A DNA stretch of 64,000 nucleotides from NIOZ-UU13 sp964653075 (GCA_964653075.1 CAZZAX010000003.1:1-64000), one strand, 5' to 3'. Positions 34,991 through 44,704 are shown, counted from the first letter of the stretch. The notes: generated by a model not told the origin, from the sequence alone. Translations and numbers: made by a program.

Positions 34991-36352
34991 ATGCGATTTA
35001 AAAAGAAAAATCTTGACAGCCTGCGGTCGGAAGGCGACCTGAATATCTCTCCGCGTCGCAAGGCCTGGGCGAAAAAGCATATTGACGCCGAGACTCAGAA
35101 CTGGCTTGATTTGGATGCCCGGTATTTTTTGCACCAATCACTTTCAACTCCATGTTTGAATGTCCTGTCTCATTGTGAAGGTATTAACCTTGAAGATCTC
35201 CAGGGCCGCAGCTTCATTGATTTCCACGGCAACAACGTGCACCAGGTTGGATTTGCCAACCGTCACGTGATTGATGCTATCAAGAATCAAATAGACAAGC
35301 TTGCCTTCTGCACACGCCGCTATACCAACATACCTGCGATAAAGCTTGCTGAAAAGCTGGCCCAAATGACTCCCGGCAAATTAAACAAGGTTCTCTTTGC
35401 ACCGGCTGGAACTGCGGCCATTGGAATGGCCTTGAAACTGGCACGGATGGCAACCGGAAAATTTAAGACTATTTCAATGTGGGATTCTTTCCACGGTGCC
35501 TCGCTCGATGCCATCTCAATAGGTGGAGAGGCTGTCTTTCGCAGGGATGCCGGCCCGCTCCTGCCGGGCACCGAGCATGTCCCGCCACCGGACTGCTATA
35601 GATGCCTTTGGGGATGTGAGGATAACTGCACCCTCAAGTGTGCCGACTATGTCGAGTATGTCTTGAGTAAAGAAGGCGATGTCGCTGCCGTTATAGCTGA
35701 GACTGTGCGAAGTACGTCGGTTGTTCCTCCGATTGGTTACTGGAAGAAAATTCGTGCGGCATGTGATAAATACGGCGCATTGCTTATACTCGATGAAATA
35801 CCCCATTGTCTCGGCCGCACAGGGAAAATGTTCACCTGCCAAAATTTTGATGTTATTCCGGATATGCTTGTGATTGGCAAGGGTCTGGGCGGCGGAATAT
35901 TTCCATTAGCTGCTCTTATTGCCCGTGAGGATTTAGACGTAGCCCCTGATCGTGCACTTGGCCATTATACACATGAAAAGAACCCCGTTGCCTGTGCTGC
36001 GGCTATTGCAACAATCGAATGTCTGGAAAAAGACAATCTGCTGGCTAATGCAGAAAAAATGGGCAATTACGCTTTGGATCGAATGCACAAAATGATGCAG
36101 CAGCACAAAATAATCGGAGCAGTCAGAGGCCTTGGCCTGTTAATGGGTATGGAGCTGGTCAAAAACCGAAAGACTAAGGAGCCGGCAACCGAACAAGCCG
36201 AGCAGGTGATGTACAGCGCACTCACTAAAGGGCTTAGCTTTAAGGTAACAATGGGCAGCATTATAACCCTGACTCCCCCACTGACTATTACTAAACAGCA
36301 AATGGACAAAGCTTTAGACATTCTGGACGAAAGCCTTAAAGAAATTAAATGA
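34991..36352 (+). CDS. pbfA: Class III PLP enzyme, probable hydroxy-aminoethylphosphonate lyase
   Basis: A 453-residue fold-type I PLP enzyme of aminotransferase class III. LFAPAGTAAIGMALKLAR is the phosphate-binding region, LLILDEIPHCLGRTG the Asp that contacts the PLP ring, and DMLVIGKGLGGGIFPLAAL contains the PLP Lys. In phosphonate clusters this position next to phnW is often held by PbfA, an ammonia-lyase that turns (R)-1-hydroxy-2-aminoethylphosphonate into phosphonoacetaldehyde, which widens the substrates of the pathway. A CYRCLWGCEDNCTLKC segment (about 197-212) has five Cys, possibly a metal site. The exact reaction is inferred from context; a true aminotransferase is the alternative. 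Confidence 0.65.
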   Translation: MRFKKKNLDSLRSEGDLNISPRRKAWAKKHIDAETQNWLDLDARYFLHQSLSTPCLNVLSHCEGINLEDLQGRSFIDFHGNNVHQVGFANRHVIDAIKNQIDKLAFCTRRYTNIPAIKLAEKLAQMTPGKLNKVLFAPAGTAAIGMALKLARMATGKFKTISMWDSFHGASLDAISIGGEAVFRRDAGPLLPGTEHVPPPDCYRCLWGCEDNCTLKCADYVEYVLSKEGDVAAVIAETVRSTSVVPPIGYWKKIRAACDKYGALLILDEIPHCLGRTGKMFTCQNFDVIPDMLVIGKGLGGGIFPLAALIAREDLDVAPDRALGHYTHEKNPVACAAAIATIECLEKDNLLANAEKMGNYALDRMHKMMQQHKIIGAVRGLGLLMGMELVKNRKTKEPATEQAEQVMYSALTKGLSFKVTMGSIITLTPPLTITKQQMDKALDILDESLKEIK

Positions 36353-36451
36353 TAGCTGTTACAAGAAACACTGTTTTAAAACAGACAAAAAATTGCACTC
36401 AATATTTGATTACAAACAAACGTGACTAAAAACACACGAAAGGAACACGAT

Positions 36452-37281
36452 ATGGATTTTGTATATAACAGAAGATATAAAGGTCCGGTCAAAATGGTTA
36501 TCCTCGACTGGGCGGGAACAACCTTGGATTACGGCTGTTATGCCCCCGCGGTCGTCTTCATTGAAGTTTTCAAACGCCGTGGAGTGAATATTACAATGGA
36601 GCAGGCACGACGGCCTATGGGGCTTAAGAAACTTGACCACGTCAGGGCAATATCACAACAGGATGAAGTCGCCAAACTTTGGGAAAAGGTTCACAATAAA
36701 AAGTGCACTGAAGCGGATGTGCAGGACATGTTCGAAAAAGATTTCGTACCGCTGCAGGTCGCATGCATTGCCGACTATTCGGAACTTATTCCGGGGACGG
36801 CCGAAACAGTTGACGAGCTCAAAAGTAGGGTGATTAAAATTGGTTCCACCAGTGGCTATTTCACTGAAGCTATGGAGATAAACTTTCGTGAAGCTAAAAA
36901 ACAGGGTTATATCCCTGATACCAATTCCTGCGCCAGCGATGTCCCGGCCGGCCTGAGCCATGGATGGTCATAAGTAACATGCAGCAGGCGCGCATTTTTC
37001 CTCCGGAAGCGGTGGTGAAAGTTGACGATACCAAGCCGGGCATTTCAGAAGGGCTGAACGCAGGAACATGGACTGTCGGCCTTGCTAAAACCGGCAACGA
37101 AGTGGGGCTTAACCTCAAGGAATTGAACGCCTTGCCGGCCGATGAAGTCAAACGCAAAGTGGAAAAAGCCGCAGATGGTCTGGCCAAAGCAGGTGCTCAT
37201 TATGTTGTTGAATCCATTGCAGATGTTCCTGCTGTTATCAACGAAATCGAACAAAGACTCAGAATGGGCGACAAACCGTAA
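36452..37281 (+). pseudogene. phnX: Phosphonoacetaldehyde hydrolase, frameshifted
   Basis: HAD-family hydrolase that would split phosphonoacetaldehyde to acetaldehyde and phosphate. The first reading frame (36452-36973) has the nucleophile motif ILDWAGTTLDYG, the Schiff-base Lys in MGLKKLDHVR and GSTSGYFTEAM; it then reads SDVPAGLSHGWS and stops. The second frame, open from 36964 to 37281, continues PPEAVVKVDDTKPGISEGLN through the family C-terminus. The break falls in a CCGG/GGCC tandem (36943-36952): restoring one 4-base unit gives AGRPEPWM, the family's AGRPAPWM. So one copy of a short tandem is missing, either truly or through sequencing/assembly error. Both halves are otherwise intact. 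ATG 36452 has AAAGGA 8 bp upstream. Confidence 0.85.
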
Positions 37282-37340
37282 CCTTAATAACTAATACAAA
37301 TTCATAAAGAAGTTTGTAACCTGATACATTGGAGCAGAAA

Positions 37341-38825
37341 ATGAGTTTGAAGACTGTCAAGAATTATGTTGATGGCAAGTGGATTACACCTGAGAACAAC
37401 GGTTATTTAGATATTGAAAATCCCAGTACGGGACAGATTATCGGCAAAACACCCCTCTCTACACCCGAAGAAACCAATCGCGCCATCGACGCCGCTGCCC
37501 AGGCCTTTAAGGCCTGGAGCCGGACCCCGGTAGCCCGAAGGGTCCAGCCTTTATACGAACTGGACAGTTTACTGCGCGAAAACGAAGAAAAAATCGCCCG
37601 GACACTTGTCGAGGAGATGGGAAAGTCGCTGCCGGATGCACGGGCTGAGATGAAACGGATCTTCGAGAATATCGAAGCTGCCTGTGGCATGCCCGTATTA
37701 CAGCAGGGAGATAAATTGATAGGTGCATCGTATGACATTGACGGTGAAGTGATTCGCCTGCCAATAGGTGTCTTTGCAATGATAGCACCGTTTAATTTTC
37801 CTGCGATGGTTCCGTTCTGGTTCCTCCCTTATGCTCTTGCTACTGGTAACACTTATGTAGTCAAGGCTTCGGAACAAGTGCCCCTGACAATGCAGTTGAT
37901 TACGGAATACATCGGCCAGACTGGTTTGCCTAAAGGAGTTTTCAATCTCGTTAACGGAGACAGGGTCGTAGGCCAAACCCTTATTGAAAATCCCAGCGTC
38001 AAAGGTGTTTCTCTGGTTGGCTCAACAAGAACATGTAAAATCGTCTCTGAAATGTGTGCTCAAAACCAAAAACGCTGCCAGGCAATGGGCTCGTCCAAAA
38101 ACCATCTTGTGGCAATGCCCGACGCCAGGGTCGATGATATGCTTCGAAATATGATAACTTCCTGCTTTGGTTGTGCCGGACAACGCTGCATGGCGGCTTC
38201 GGCGATAGTTGTCGTTGGGAACGATATGTACAAGACCGTCTGTGAGAAATTTACTGAAGCTTCCAAAAACGTTCTTGTTGCCGACCCGTTGGACCCTGAA
38301 GTAGCAGATGAATCAATGGTTATGGGCCCGGTTATCTCGGCCAAATCAAAACAGTTCATTCTCGATATGATAGAAACCGGTATCTCAGAAGGTACTACTC
38401 TGGCTCTTGACGGACGCGATATAGTTGTGCCCGGCTGTGAAAACGGCTACTTCATAGGCCCGACTGTATTTACGGATGTCAAACCGGGAATGGAAATTCA
38501 TACTACCGAAATATTCGGTCCGGTAATAGTAATCCTGAAGGCCGGCTCTCTCGACGAAGCGATAGAAATCATCAACAACCTTGAATATGGCAACGGCGCA
38601 TCGATTTACACTCAGAACGGTTATTACGCCCGCAAGTTCAAGCTCGAAACAGAATGCGGGATGATCGGTGTAAATGTCGGCATCCCGGCCCCCGTTGCAT
38701 ATCTGCCGTTCGGCGGGATGAAGGCCTCGTTCTTCGCAGATATTAAAGCCCAGGGCAAGGCGATTATTAACTTCTTTACAGAAGATAAAATCATTACCGA
38801 GAGATATTGGCCTGAGAACAGCTAA
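37341..38825 (+). CDS. Aldehyde dehydrogenase, CoA-acylating MmsA-like
   Basis: A 494-residue NAD-dependent aldehyde dehydrogenase, close in pattern to methylmalonate-semialdehyde dehydrogenase: MGSSKNHLVAMPDA, the catalytic Cys in CFGCAGQRCMAAS, and EIFGPVIVILKA. The acid normally present as general base in other ALDHs is not obvious near the GSTRTCK loop, as in the CoA-acylating subgroup. Within the phosphonate operon it could oxidise phosphonoacetaldehyde, acetaldehyde or another semialdehyde. ATG 37341 is preferred over TTG 37329 because GGAG precedes it. It follows phnX by 59 bp and is the last gene of the operon. Confidence 0.85.
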   Translation: MSLKTVKNYVDGKWITPENNGYLDIENPSTGQIIGKTPLSTPEETNRAIDAAAQAFKAWSRTPVARRVQPLYELDSLLRENEEKIARTLVEEMGKSLPDARAEMKRIFENIEAACGMPVLQQGDKLIGASYDIDGEVIRLPIGVFAMIAPFNFPAMVPFWFLPYALATGNTYVVKASEQVPLTMQLITEYIGQTGLPKGVFNLVNGDRVVGQTLIENPSVKGVSLVGSTRTCKIVSEMCAQNQKRCQAMGSSKNHLVAMPDARVDDMLRNMITSCFGCAGQRCMAASAIVVVGNDMYKTVCEKFTEASKNVLVADPLDPEVADESMVMGPVISAKSKQFILDMIETGISEGTTLALDGRDIVVPGCENGYFIGPTVFTDVKPGMEIHTTEIFGPVIVILKAGSLDEAIEIINNLEYGNGASIYTQNGYYARKFKLETECGMIGVNVGIPAPVAYLPFGGMKASFFADIKAQGKAIINFFTEDKIITERYWPENS

Positions 38826-38988
38826 TTAACGTAAAGCAGGTGAAACCAAACTGAATTAGAAAACCAATATATTCGTAAAAATACTTGAAATTAAATGCCT
38901 TCTTCTGGTATTTTATATATGACAAACTGAGTAACTGGGTTAATTAACCATGATAGTCAGACACGGCATTTTGTAGGAGGCAATAAAG

Positions 38989-39762
38989 ATGAAAAACAAA
39001 AAAGCCTTCACTTTAATTGAATTGCTGGTCGTGATTGCTATTATAGCAGTTTTGCTTGCGATTCTAATGCCTGCTCTAAGGGCTGCGAGGGCACAAGCAA
39101 GAAAAACCGTCTGTAAAGTACATGTTGGAGGATTAGGGCTGGCCCTTAGAATGTATGCGGACGACCATGATGGAAAGACGCATGACTCTCCAAATAACGG
39201 CCTCTGGGATAATGCACATGTAGGACTGCCCAAGGTTACACTATACGGCCCAAATGACTCTTTGGCTTACTGGGGAATTGCATACTTTCCATACGCCGAG
39301 AATAAAAAAATCTTTGCCTGTCCCGCTGCCGAACGCGTCGATGACTGGCCTGAATGGGGGGACCCATGGGGAAGACAGGCGCAGCATTACTTCGCATACT
39401 GCTCATATGGTCTTAATGGTTACATCACGGACGAAAATATTGACATTAAATTCAAACGCCAAAGCGAGGTCATTGCTTTTCAGGATCACATAGAACAACT
39501 CCTTGACGACAACGGAGATATGTTCCACATCCGGCCCGGAGAGCGTATCAATTTAACACAATGGCGTCCCAGCAGCCAGGGTGGGACCGGCTTTGTCGAC
39601 ACCACTTGGTCTGGAGATCAGTGGCATGACACGGTTCAGGAGTGTTTCCGCCACAGGCGTATATCGATGACCTGCTGGCTGGACGGCCATGTATCCGAGA
39701 TAGCTGAAACCACCGGCGAAGATGTTCCTCGCAGATGGTACTTAGGCAAGATAGAGGATTAA
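38989..39762 (+). CDS. Prepilin-headed secreted protein of the planctomycete type
   Basis: A 257-residue protein beginning MKNKKAFTLIELLVVIAIIA, then LLAILMPALRAARAQARKTV, the same architecture as the 285-residue protein at 11.8-12.6 kb. After the helix comes LALRMYADDHDGKTHDS and near the C-terminus a RISMTCWLDGHVSEI strand that contains the DGH core of the family's terminal module. Prepilin peptidase would process it and place it in the inner membrane or a filament. The ribosome site GGAGG is strong. Not in an evident operon; it sits between the phosphonate cluster and the HAD gene. Confidence 0.88.
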   Translation: MKNKKAFTLIELLVVIAIIAVLLAILMPALRAARAQARKTVCKVHVGGLGLALRMYADDHDGKTHDSPNNGLWDNAHVGLPKVTLYGPNDSLAYWGIAYFPYAENKKIFACPAAERVDDWPEWGDPWGRQAQHYFAYCSYGLNGYITDENIDIKFKRQSEVIAFQDHIEQLLDDNGDMFHIRPGERINLTQWRPSSQGGTGFVDTTWSGDQWHDTVQECFRHRRISMTCWLDGHVSEIAETTGEDVPRRWYLGKIED

Positions 39763-39877
39763 AATTTTAATTTTATTATATACGGCCTCATAAGATTTTG
39801 GAGATTGTTTATTACCAAAAGCCATACCTACTGTAGTAACGTCAATAAGAAACCTGCATTTCGGGGGAAAATAAGTT

Positions 39878-40645
39878 TTGATGAATAAAGCAGCAATAAA
39901 AGCAGTTACCTTTGATTTGTGGGACACTGTTTTAATCGATGATTCGGATGAGCCAAAGCGTAAAGCTCAGGGGCTTGCACCAAAGCCGGTTGAACGGCGA
40001 AATCTTGTCCAGCAATTCTTAGAACGCCATGAACCAATTCTACGGGAACTGGTTGATCTGGCATACGATACGGCAGACGCTGCATTTCGCCAGGTGTGGT
40101 ACGGACAAAATGTCACGTGGACGGTTCGCCAGCGTCTTTCGGTCCTGCTCAAGGGCTTGAAACGTAATCTGCCTAAGCCTGAGTTCGATGAGCTGGTGCG
40201 GCTGCATGAAGATATGGAATTGTCAGTCCGCCCTGATTTGGCACCCAATATAGCCAACGTATTAAGCTCCCTGCAGGGGAAATACAAGACAGGGGTGATT
40301 TCAGATGCCATTTTCAGTCCGGGCCGTGCTCTTCGACAGTTATTGGCAGACTACGATATTCTGAAATATTTCAGTTCCTTTGTTTTTTCAGATGAAATCG
40401 GCTGCGCCAAGCCAAACGCCGTCGTCTTCCAGGCGGCAGCTAAAGATATTGGTGTCACACCCGCTGAGATTGTACATATCGGAGACCGGGAATTAAAAGA
40501 CATAGAAGGACCGCACGCCATTGGCGCTCGTGCTGTTCTATGTACGGTAGTCAAAGACCGCTGCAGTGAAAACACTAAGGCGGATGCAATCTGCAGCAGC
40601 TTCAGGGACTTGCCTGGCATTTTGGAAAGATTAAACAAAAATTAA
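39878..40645 (+). CDS. HAD superfamily hydrolase
   Basis: A 255-residue HAD phosphatase. Motif I is VTFDLWDTVLI (Asp nucleophile at about residue 13), motif II TGVISDAIFS, motif III the Lys in GCAKPNAVVF and motif IV IGDRELKDIEG. The cap (about 30-120) is helical. The composition is like phosphoglycolate or haloacid type enzymes, but the substrate is unclear. It is 14 bp upstream of the amidotransferase gene, so the two are co-transcribed. Confidence 0.85.
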   Translation: MMNKAAIKAVTFDLWDTVLIDDSDEPKRKAQGLAPKPVERRNLVQQFLERHEPILRELVDLAYDTADAAFRQVWYGQNVTWTVRQRLSVLLKGLKRNLPKPEFDELVRLHEDMELSVRPDLAPNIANVLSSLQGKYKTGVISDAIFSPGRALRQLLADYDILKYFSSFVFSDEIGCAKPNAVVFQAAAKDIGVTPAEIVHIGDRELKDIEGPHAIGARAVLCTVVKDRCSENTKADAICSSFRDLPGILERLNKN

Positions 40646-40659
40646 CACAGGAGTAACGA

Positions 40660-41520
40660 ATGACAACTCCCTTACGATTTCTAATTATTGACGGCTATCC
40701 AAAACAAAGCCGCGATGACCTTCAGACAGCCGGAATGAAGCTCGCATGGGAGCTTTACACGGATATGCTTCTCCAGCACCTGCAGCAAGTTGTATATGAT
40801 CTTTTGCTTCCAAGCGACCCCGGTATTGATATGCCTTCGGCAAAAGACCTCAATAATTATGCCGGGATAATCTGGACCGGCTGCAACCTTACCATTTATG
40901 ACACGGCCAACTCCAGCGTCTGTAGCCAAATCGAATTGGCAAAGAACGCTTACGAGGTGGGAGTACCGAGCTTCGGAAGCTGCTGGGGGATACAGATGGC
41001 CGCCTTTGCCGCCGGCGGCCAGGTCGAGCCTAATCCAAAAGGACGTGAAATGGGAATGGCGCGTAAAATTCACCAGACGCCAGAGGCATACAATCATCCT
41101 ATGTTTGAAGGCAAGCCCCGTATATTTGAAGGCTTCGTAAGCCACGATGATATGGTTACTAAGCTTCCGCCCGGTGGTGTCCTGCTGGCCGGCAACAATT
41201 TCGCCAATGTTCAGGCAATAGAAGTAACTCACAAAAACGGAACTTTCTGGGCCACACAGTACCATCCCGAATACGACCTGCACGAGATGGCAAGATTAAT
41301 TGTTGCCCGGGAGAAAAAACTCGTCAAAGCCGGATTTTTCCGCAGCCATGAAGACTTGATGAATCTCGTGGTGCGTATGGAGGAGCTTGCAAGAGAACCC
41401 GACCGAAAAGACCTGCGCTGGCAATTAGCTATCGATGACGATGTGCTTTCCGACCGAATCCGGCAATGTGAATTCGTCAATTGGCTAAATAAGCTGGTCC
41501 TGCCCACTGCCGGCCGTTAG
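40660..41520 (+). CDS. Class I glutamine amidotransferase-like protein
   Basis: A 286-residue protein with a class I glutamine amidotransferase fold: FGSCWGIQMAAFAAGG holds the catalytic Cys (about residue 109) and FWATQYHPEYDLHEM the His-Glu pair. It lacks an attached synthase domain, so it either works with a separate partner or is a gamma-glutamyl hydrolase/GMP synthase-like hydrolase. The C-terminal 60 residues (LMNLVVRMEELAREPDRKDL) are helical and extra to the fold. It is immediately downstream of the HAD gene and convergent with the tungsten enzyme. Confidence 0.82.
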   Translation: MTTPLRFLIIDGYPKQSRDDLQTAGMKLAWELYTDMLLQHLQQVVYDLLLPSDPGIDMPSAKDLNNYAGIIWTGCNLTIYDTANSSVCSQIELAKNAYEVGVPSFGSCWGIQMAAFAAGGQVEPNPKGREMGMARKIHQTPEAYNHPMFEGKPRIFEGFVSHDDMVTKLPPGGVLLAGNNFANVQAIEVTHKNGTFWATQYHPEYDLHEMARLIVAREKKLVKAGFFRSHEDLMNLVVRMEELAREPDRKDLRWQLAIDDDVLSDRIRQCEFVNWLNKLVLPTAGR

Positions 41521-41542
41521 TAAAACTCATGTATAACGAAGC

Positions 41543-43450
41543 TTAAAGTGTCCACTCAAGACCGAGTTCGAGCAATTTGGCATCTGTCGGATTACCGCTC
41601 TTTTCGTCCCAGCCCATCAAACCATAATACTGCTCCAGCATTTTCACAAAGCCCTCACTGTCAACGCATTTACCTTTTGCCGGGCCGTCAGGCAGGGCCT
41701 CACTGAGTCTTTCCGGAAGACGGTCATGTTCACGAGTAAAGCCTCTCTTGGCATTGAGCTGTCGCATCATATTCACCCGTCGCTCCCCGACCTTCATCAA
41801 CTCCCACAGTGTACATTCCCAGCCCGTAGTATAGCCGAGCAAATCTTCGAGCTCACGGTAATTAAACAGGTTCCCGGGCCCCCAGCAAAACATGCACAAA
41901 CACAACGTATCGAGCAAACTATAGAAATATTGCGAGTAAACAGTCATGCGCACCTTGTCAAGCTTGTACGAATCCGAGGCTTCACGAACTCCTGATTGCT
42001 CAGCAGAAACAGACTGGGCGGATTTAAAGATACCCAGCCCTTTGCGTGCCTCGGAATCACTGGCCAAAAGCCAGTCATGCTCCGACGACATATGGTCGGG
42101 ACCGATAGGACAGACCGCATACATCAGCGCCTGGCTTGGCTTGACCTGTGCCATATGTACAGCCAGGCCATTGTTCTTTACATTTATTGCATAAGCAGCA
42201 GTTCCCCGGCCGAAGTGCTCGATTGCGGCTCTAAATCCCTCAGCCAATATGTCACCTATGCCCTTCCGCTGAGCTACTTGCTCAATCAGCCAGAGCAGCG
42301 CTTCCGGGTCACCGAAACCAAGTGACTTACCGTCTGTCGCCTCAGGTGTAATCAGGCCTCTCTCCGCACACTCAAATAGATACGCAGCCAGCCCCCCCAT
42401 TGTAATAGTGTCTATTCCATAATTGTTACACAGCTCATTCGCCTTGGCTACTACTGCCGGATCGGTAATATCCAGGTTCGAACCAAGAAGCCCAAGCGTC
42501 TCAAACTCCGGCCCGCCAAGTCTGTCGGTGACCTCGTAAGGCTTTTCTGTTTTCACTTTCCTGTGACATCCGACAACGCATGCATAGCATGTGGTAAAGC
42601 CCGCTCCTATTTTTGGTTCAAAAACAGCCCCGTCCAGATTCTTGTAGTCCGGGTGATAGCTTCGAGAGTAATTATGCGTTGCCAGATTGCCGGCTTCTGC
42701 TTGAAATCCCACCACTCCCGGCGTCCCATACTTACTCAGGGTTGTTGGAAATCCCGAATCAGGTAGTCGCTCCGAGGCCAGGCGTCCTAATTTCCTGAGC
42801 CCTTCCGAGTCAGCAAAATTTATTTTATTGTCCCCTCTGACGACAACTGCACGCAGATTCTTGCTCCCAAAAACGGCTCCCATACCCGTCCTGCCCGCAA
42901 CATCGTTTAAATCCGCCACGAGGCATGCAAATCGTACGAGTTTTTCTCCGGCCGGACCGCACTGCAGAATGCTGAGCTTACCACCGCCCAGTTCCTTCGT
43001 AAGAGCATCATACACGTCAAGAACGTTTCGGCCTTTCAGGTGACCCGCCTCCCTTGTTTGCACCTTTTCTCCGTCAATCTGTAAATAAACCGGTGTATTC
43101 GATTTGCCCGTTATGACAACAGCATCGTAACCGGCCCGTTTAATCATCGGCCCGATATTTCCTCCGGTCTGGCTGTCACCAACTGCACCGGTAACCGGTG
43201 ACAAAGCTGTTACACAACAACGGCTCGCTCCACTGACCGGTGCACCCGTAGTAACTCCCGGCGCGATGGTCAATACGTTCTGTTCGGCCAAAGCGTCTAA
43301 GTCGGGGGAACTCTCCTTAAGAAGAAAGTAGGTCCCGAAAGCACCTCCGCCAAGGTACATACGGTAGAAATCTTCGTCGAAATTCTGCTTTTCGACCGTA
43401 CCTGTTGTCAAATTAACTCTAAGAATGGTTCCCGTAAAACCGTTAGACAT
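41543..43450 (-). CDS. Aldehyde:ferredoxin oxidoreductase (tungsten)
   Basis: A 635-residue tungstopterin enzyme of the AOR family. The N-terminal domain begins FTGTILRVNLTTGTVEKQNF and contains LGGGAFGTYFLLKE and GRTGMGAVFGSKNLRAVVV, the usual AOR pterin-contact segments. CYACVVGCHRKV near residue 287 and a later CMFCWGPGN supply the four Cys of the [4Fe-4S] cluster. ATG 43450 is chosen because GGAGG precedes it by 6 bp; the frame extends 6 codons further. AORs oxidise aldehydes to acids with ferredoxin, or reduce acids in reverse. The gene lies directly downstream of an iron-alcohol dehydrogenase, consistent with an alcohol-aldehyde-acid pair feeding ferredoxin. Confidence 0.92.
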   Translation of the reverse strand: MSNGFTGTILRVNLTTGTVEKQNFDEDFYRMYLGGGAFGTYFLLKESSPDLDALAEQNVLTIAPGVTTGAPVSGASRCCVTALSPVTGAVGDSQTGGNIGPMIKRAGYDAVVITGKSNTPVYLQIDGEKVQTREAGHLKGRNVLDVYDALTKELGGGKLSILQCGPAGEKLVRFACLVADLNDVAGRTGMGAVFGSKNLRAVVVRGDNKINFADSEGLRKLGRLASERLPDSGFPTTLSKYGTPGVVGFQAEAGNLATHNYSRSYHPDYKNLDGAVFEPKIGAGFTTCYACVVGCHRKVKTEKPYEVTDRLGGPEFETLGLLGSNLDITDPAVVAKANELCNNYGIDTITMGGLAAYLFECAERGLITPEATDGKSLGFGDPEALLWLIEQVAQRKGIGDILAEGFRAAIEHFGRGTAAYAINVKNNGLAVHMAQVKPSQALMYAVCPIGPDHMSSEHDWLLASDSEARKGLGIFKSAQSVSAEQSGVREASDSYKLDKVRMTVYSQYFYSLLDTLCLCMFCWGPGNLFNYRELEDLLGYTTGWECTLWELMKVGERRVNMMRQLNAKRGFTREHDRLPERLSEALPDGPAKGKCVDSEGFVKMLEQYYGLMGWDEKSGNPTDAKLLELGLEWTL

Positions 43451-43495
43451 AACATACCTCCAAGGCAAGTTAGACAGCTTGGAATTGAATACTGT

Positions 43496-44704
43496 TTAGA
43501 AAGCTTCTTTGTAAAGCATTAGCAAATCCTGCTCCGTGCAGACTCGGGGATTCGACGCATGACATGGGTCCTCGAAGGCCTTTTTAGCAAGCATTTCAAG
43601 CTGCTTTTCTTTTATGCCAACTTCACGCAGCGATTTCGGAATTCCGATACGTTTATTGAGATCTTGGACCGCCTCGATAGCTTTATCTGCGGCCTCAATA
43701 TCCGGCATACCGAATGTATTGACCCCGAAACATTGCGCGACCCTCGCATATAAAGCCGCCGATACCTCCTTATTATATTCCATTACGGCAGCAAGACATA
43801 TTGCATTGGCAAGACCGTGCTGAATACCAAACTCACTCGATAATGGATGTGACAAAGAATGTGCCGCACCGAGGTCTTTTTGAAATGCCACTGCTCCCAT
43901 CGCTGCGGCCACCTGCATCATTCCGCGAGCTTCGATATCCACTCCATTGGAATATGCCCTCGGCAGGTAAATCCACACCATACGGATTGCCTCAAGAGCA
44001 ATTGCGTCACACATCGGATGAAAAACCGGGCATACCAATGACTCGATGGCGTGGGTCATCGCGTCCATACCGGTCGAGGCGGTCAGGTGCGGGGGCAATC
44101 CAACGGTTAATTCAGGGTCCAGTATTGCCATCTCCGCCATCAATGGCTGTGCACCGAATATCGCTTTTCTTCCCATCTTTCCTATTGTGATAACACTGCT
44201 TCGCCCAACCTCACTGCCGGTGCCTGCCGTCGTTGGAATCGCGCACATAGGAACCAATTGCGGCAGTCTATCAAAAGGCATGTCCATCAACGCAACATCC
44301 GGAAAAGCTACCTTAAGCCGTAAAGCCCTCGCCGCATCGAGAGCACTGCCGCCGCCCAACCCGACAACACCATCACATTTGCCTTGCAAATACGCACTGA
44401 GCGCACAATCAACGTCCACGTCAGTCGGATTTGGATGCACATCCGTAAACTGTGTAAATCCCCCGGGCCAGACAATTTTCATCTGCTCTTCAACAAGTGA
44501 AAACGCCTCGGTTTTAACCAACCCTGAATCTGTTACTAACAAAGGCCGGCTTACCTTGTACTTCCGGCCGAATTCACCCAGCAAAGAACGACCGCCTGCA
44601 CCAAAACGTATGTCGGTTGGGAACCTGAATTGTGATATCTCAGCCATAAGTGATCCAGCACTAATTTGTAAATTCCGCCCATCGTTTTTAATGTTTCGAG
44701 TCAT
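43496..44704 (-). CDS. Iron-containing alcohol dehydrogenase
   Basis: A 402-residue group III alcohol dehydrogenase. The NAD-binding region shows VVGLGGGSALDAARALRL, and the metal site is seen in DAMTHAIESLVCP (Asp/His), FHPMCDAIALEAI and SLSHPLSSEFGIQHGLANA with the remaining His ligands. It starts at the ATG 44704 with AGGA 7 bp upstream, although a start at 44647 would give the more typical MAEISQFRFPTDIRFG. It probably interconverts a short alcohol and its aldehyde with NAD(H). It lies 46 bp upstream of the tungsten enzyme on the same strand. Confidence 0.9.
   Translation of the reverse strand: MTRNIKNDGRNLQISAGSLMAEISQFRFPTDIRFGAGGRSLLGEFGRKYKVSRPLLVTDSGLVKTEAFSLVEEQMKIVWPGGFTQFTDVHPNPTDVDVDCALSAYLQGKCDGVVGLGGGSALDAARALRLKVAFPDVALMDMPFDRLPQLVPMCAIPTTAGTGSEVGRSSVITIGKMGRKAIFGAQPLMAEMAILDPELTVGLPPHLTASTGMDAMTHAIESLVCPVFHPMCDAIALEAIRMVWIYLPRAYSNGVDIEARGMMQVAAAMGAVAFQKDLGAAHSLSHPLSSEFGIQHGLANAICLAAVMEYNKEVSAALYARVAQCFGVNTFGMPDIEAADKAIEAVQDLNKRIGIPKSLREVGIKEKQLEMLAKKAFEDPCHASNPRVCTEQDLLMLYKEAF

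Noticed and set aside
37020..37060. Apparent loss of an acidic residue in PhnX (VDDTKPGISEG instead of VGDTxxDIxEG)
   Set aside because: I recall that one established PhnX subgroup has the same DDxxPGISEG wording, so this is not a defect; only the frameshift is abnormal.
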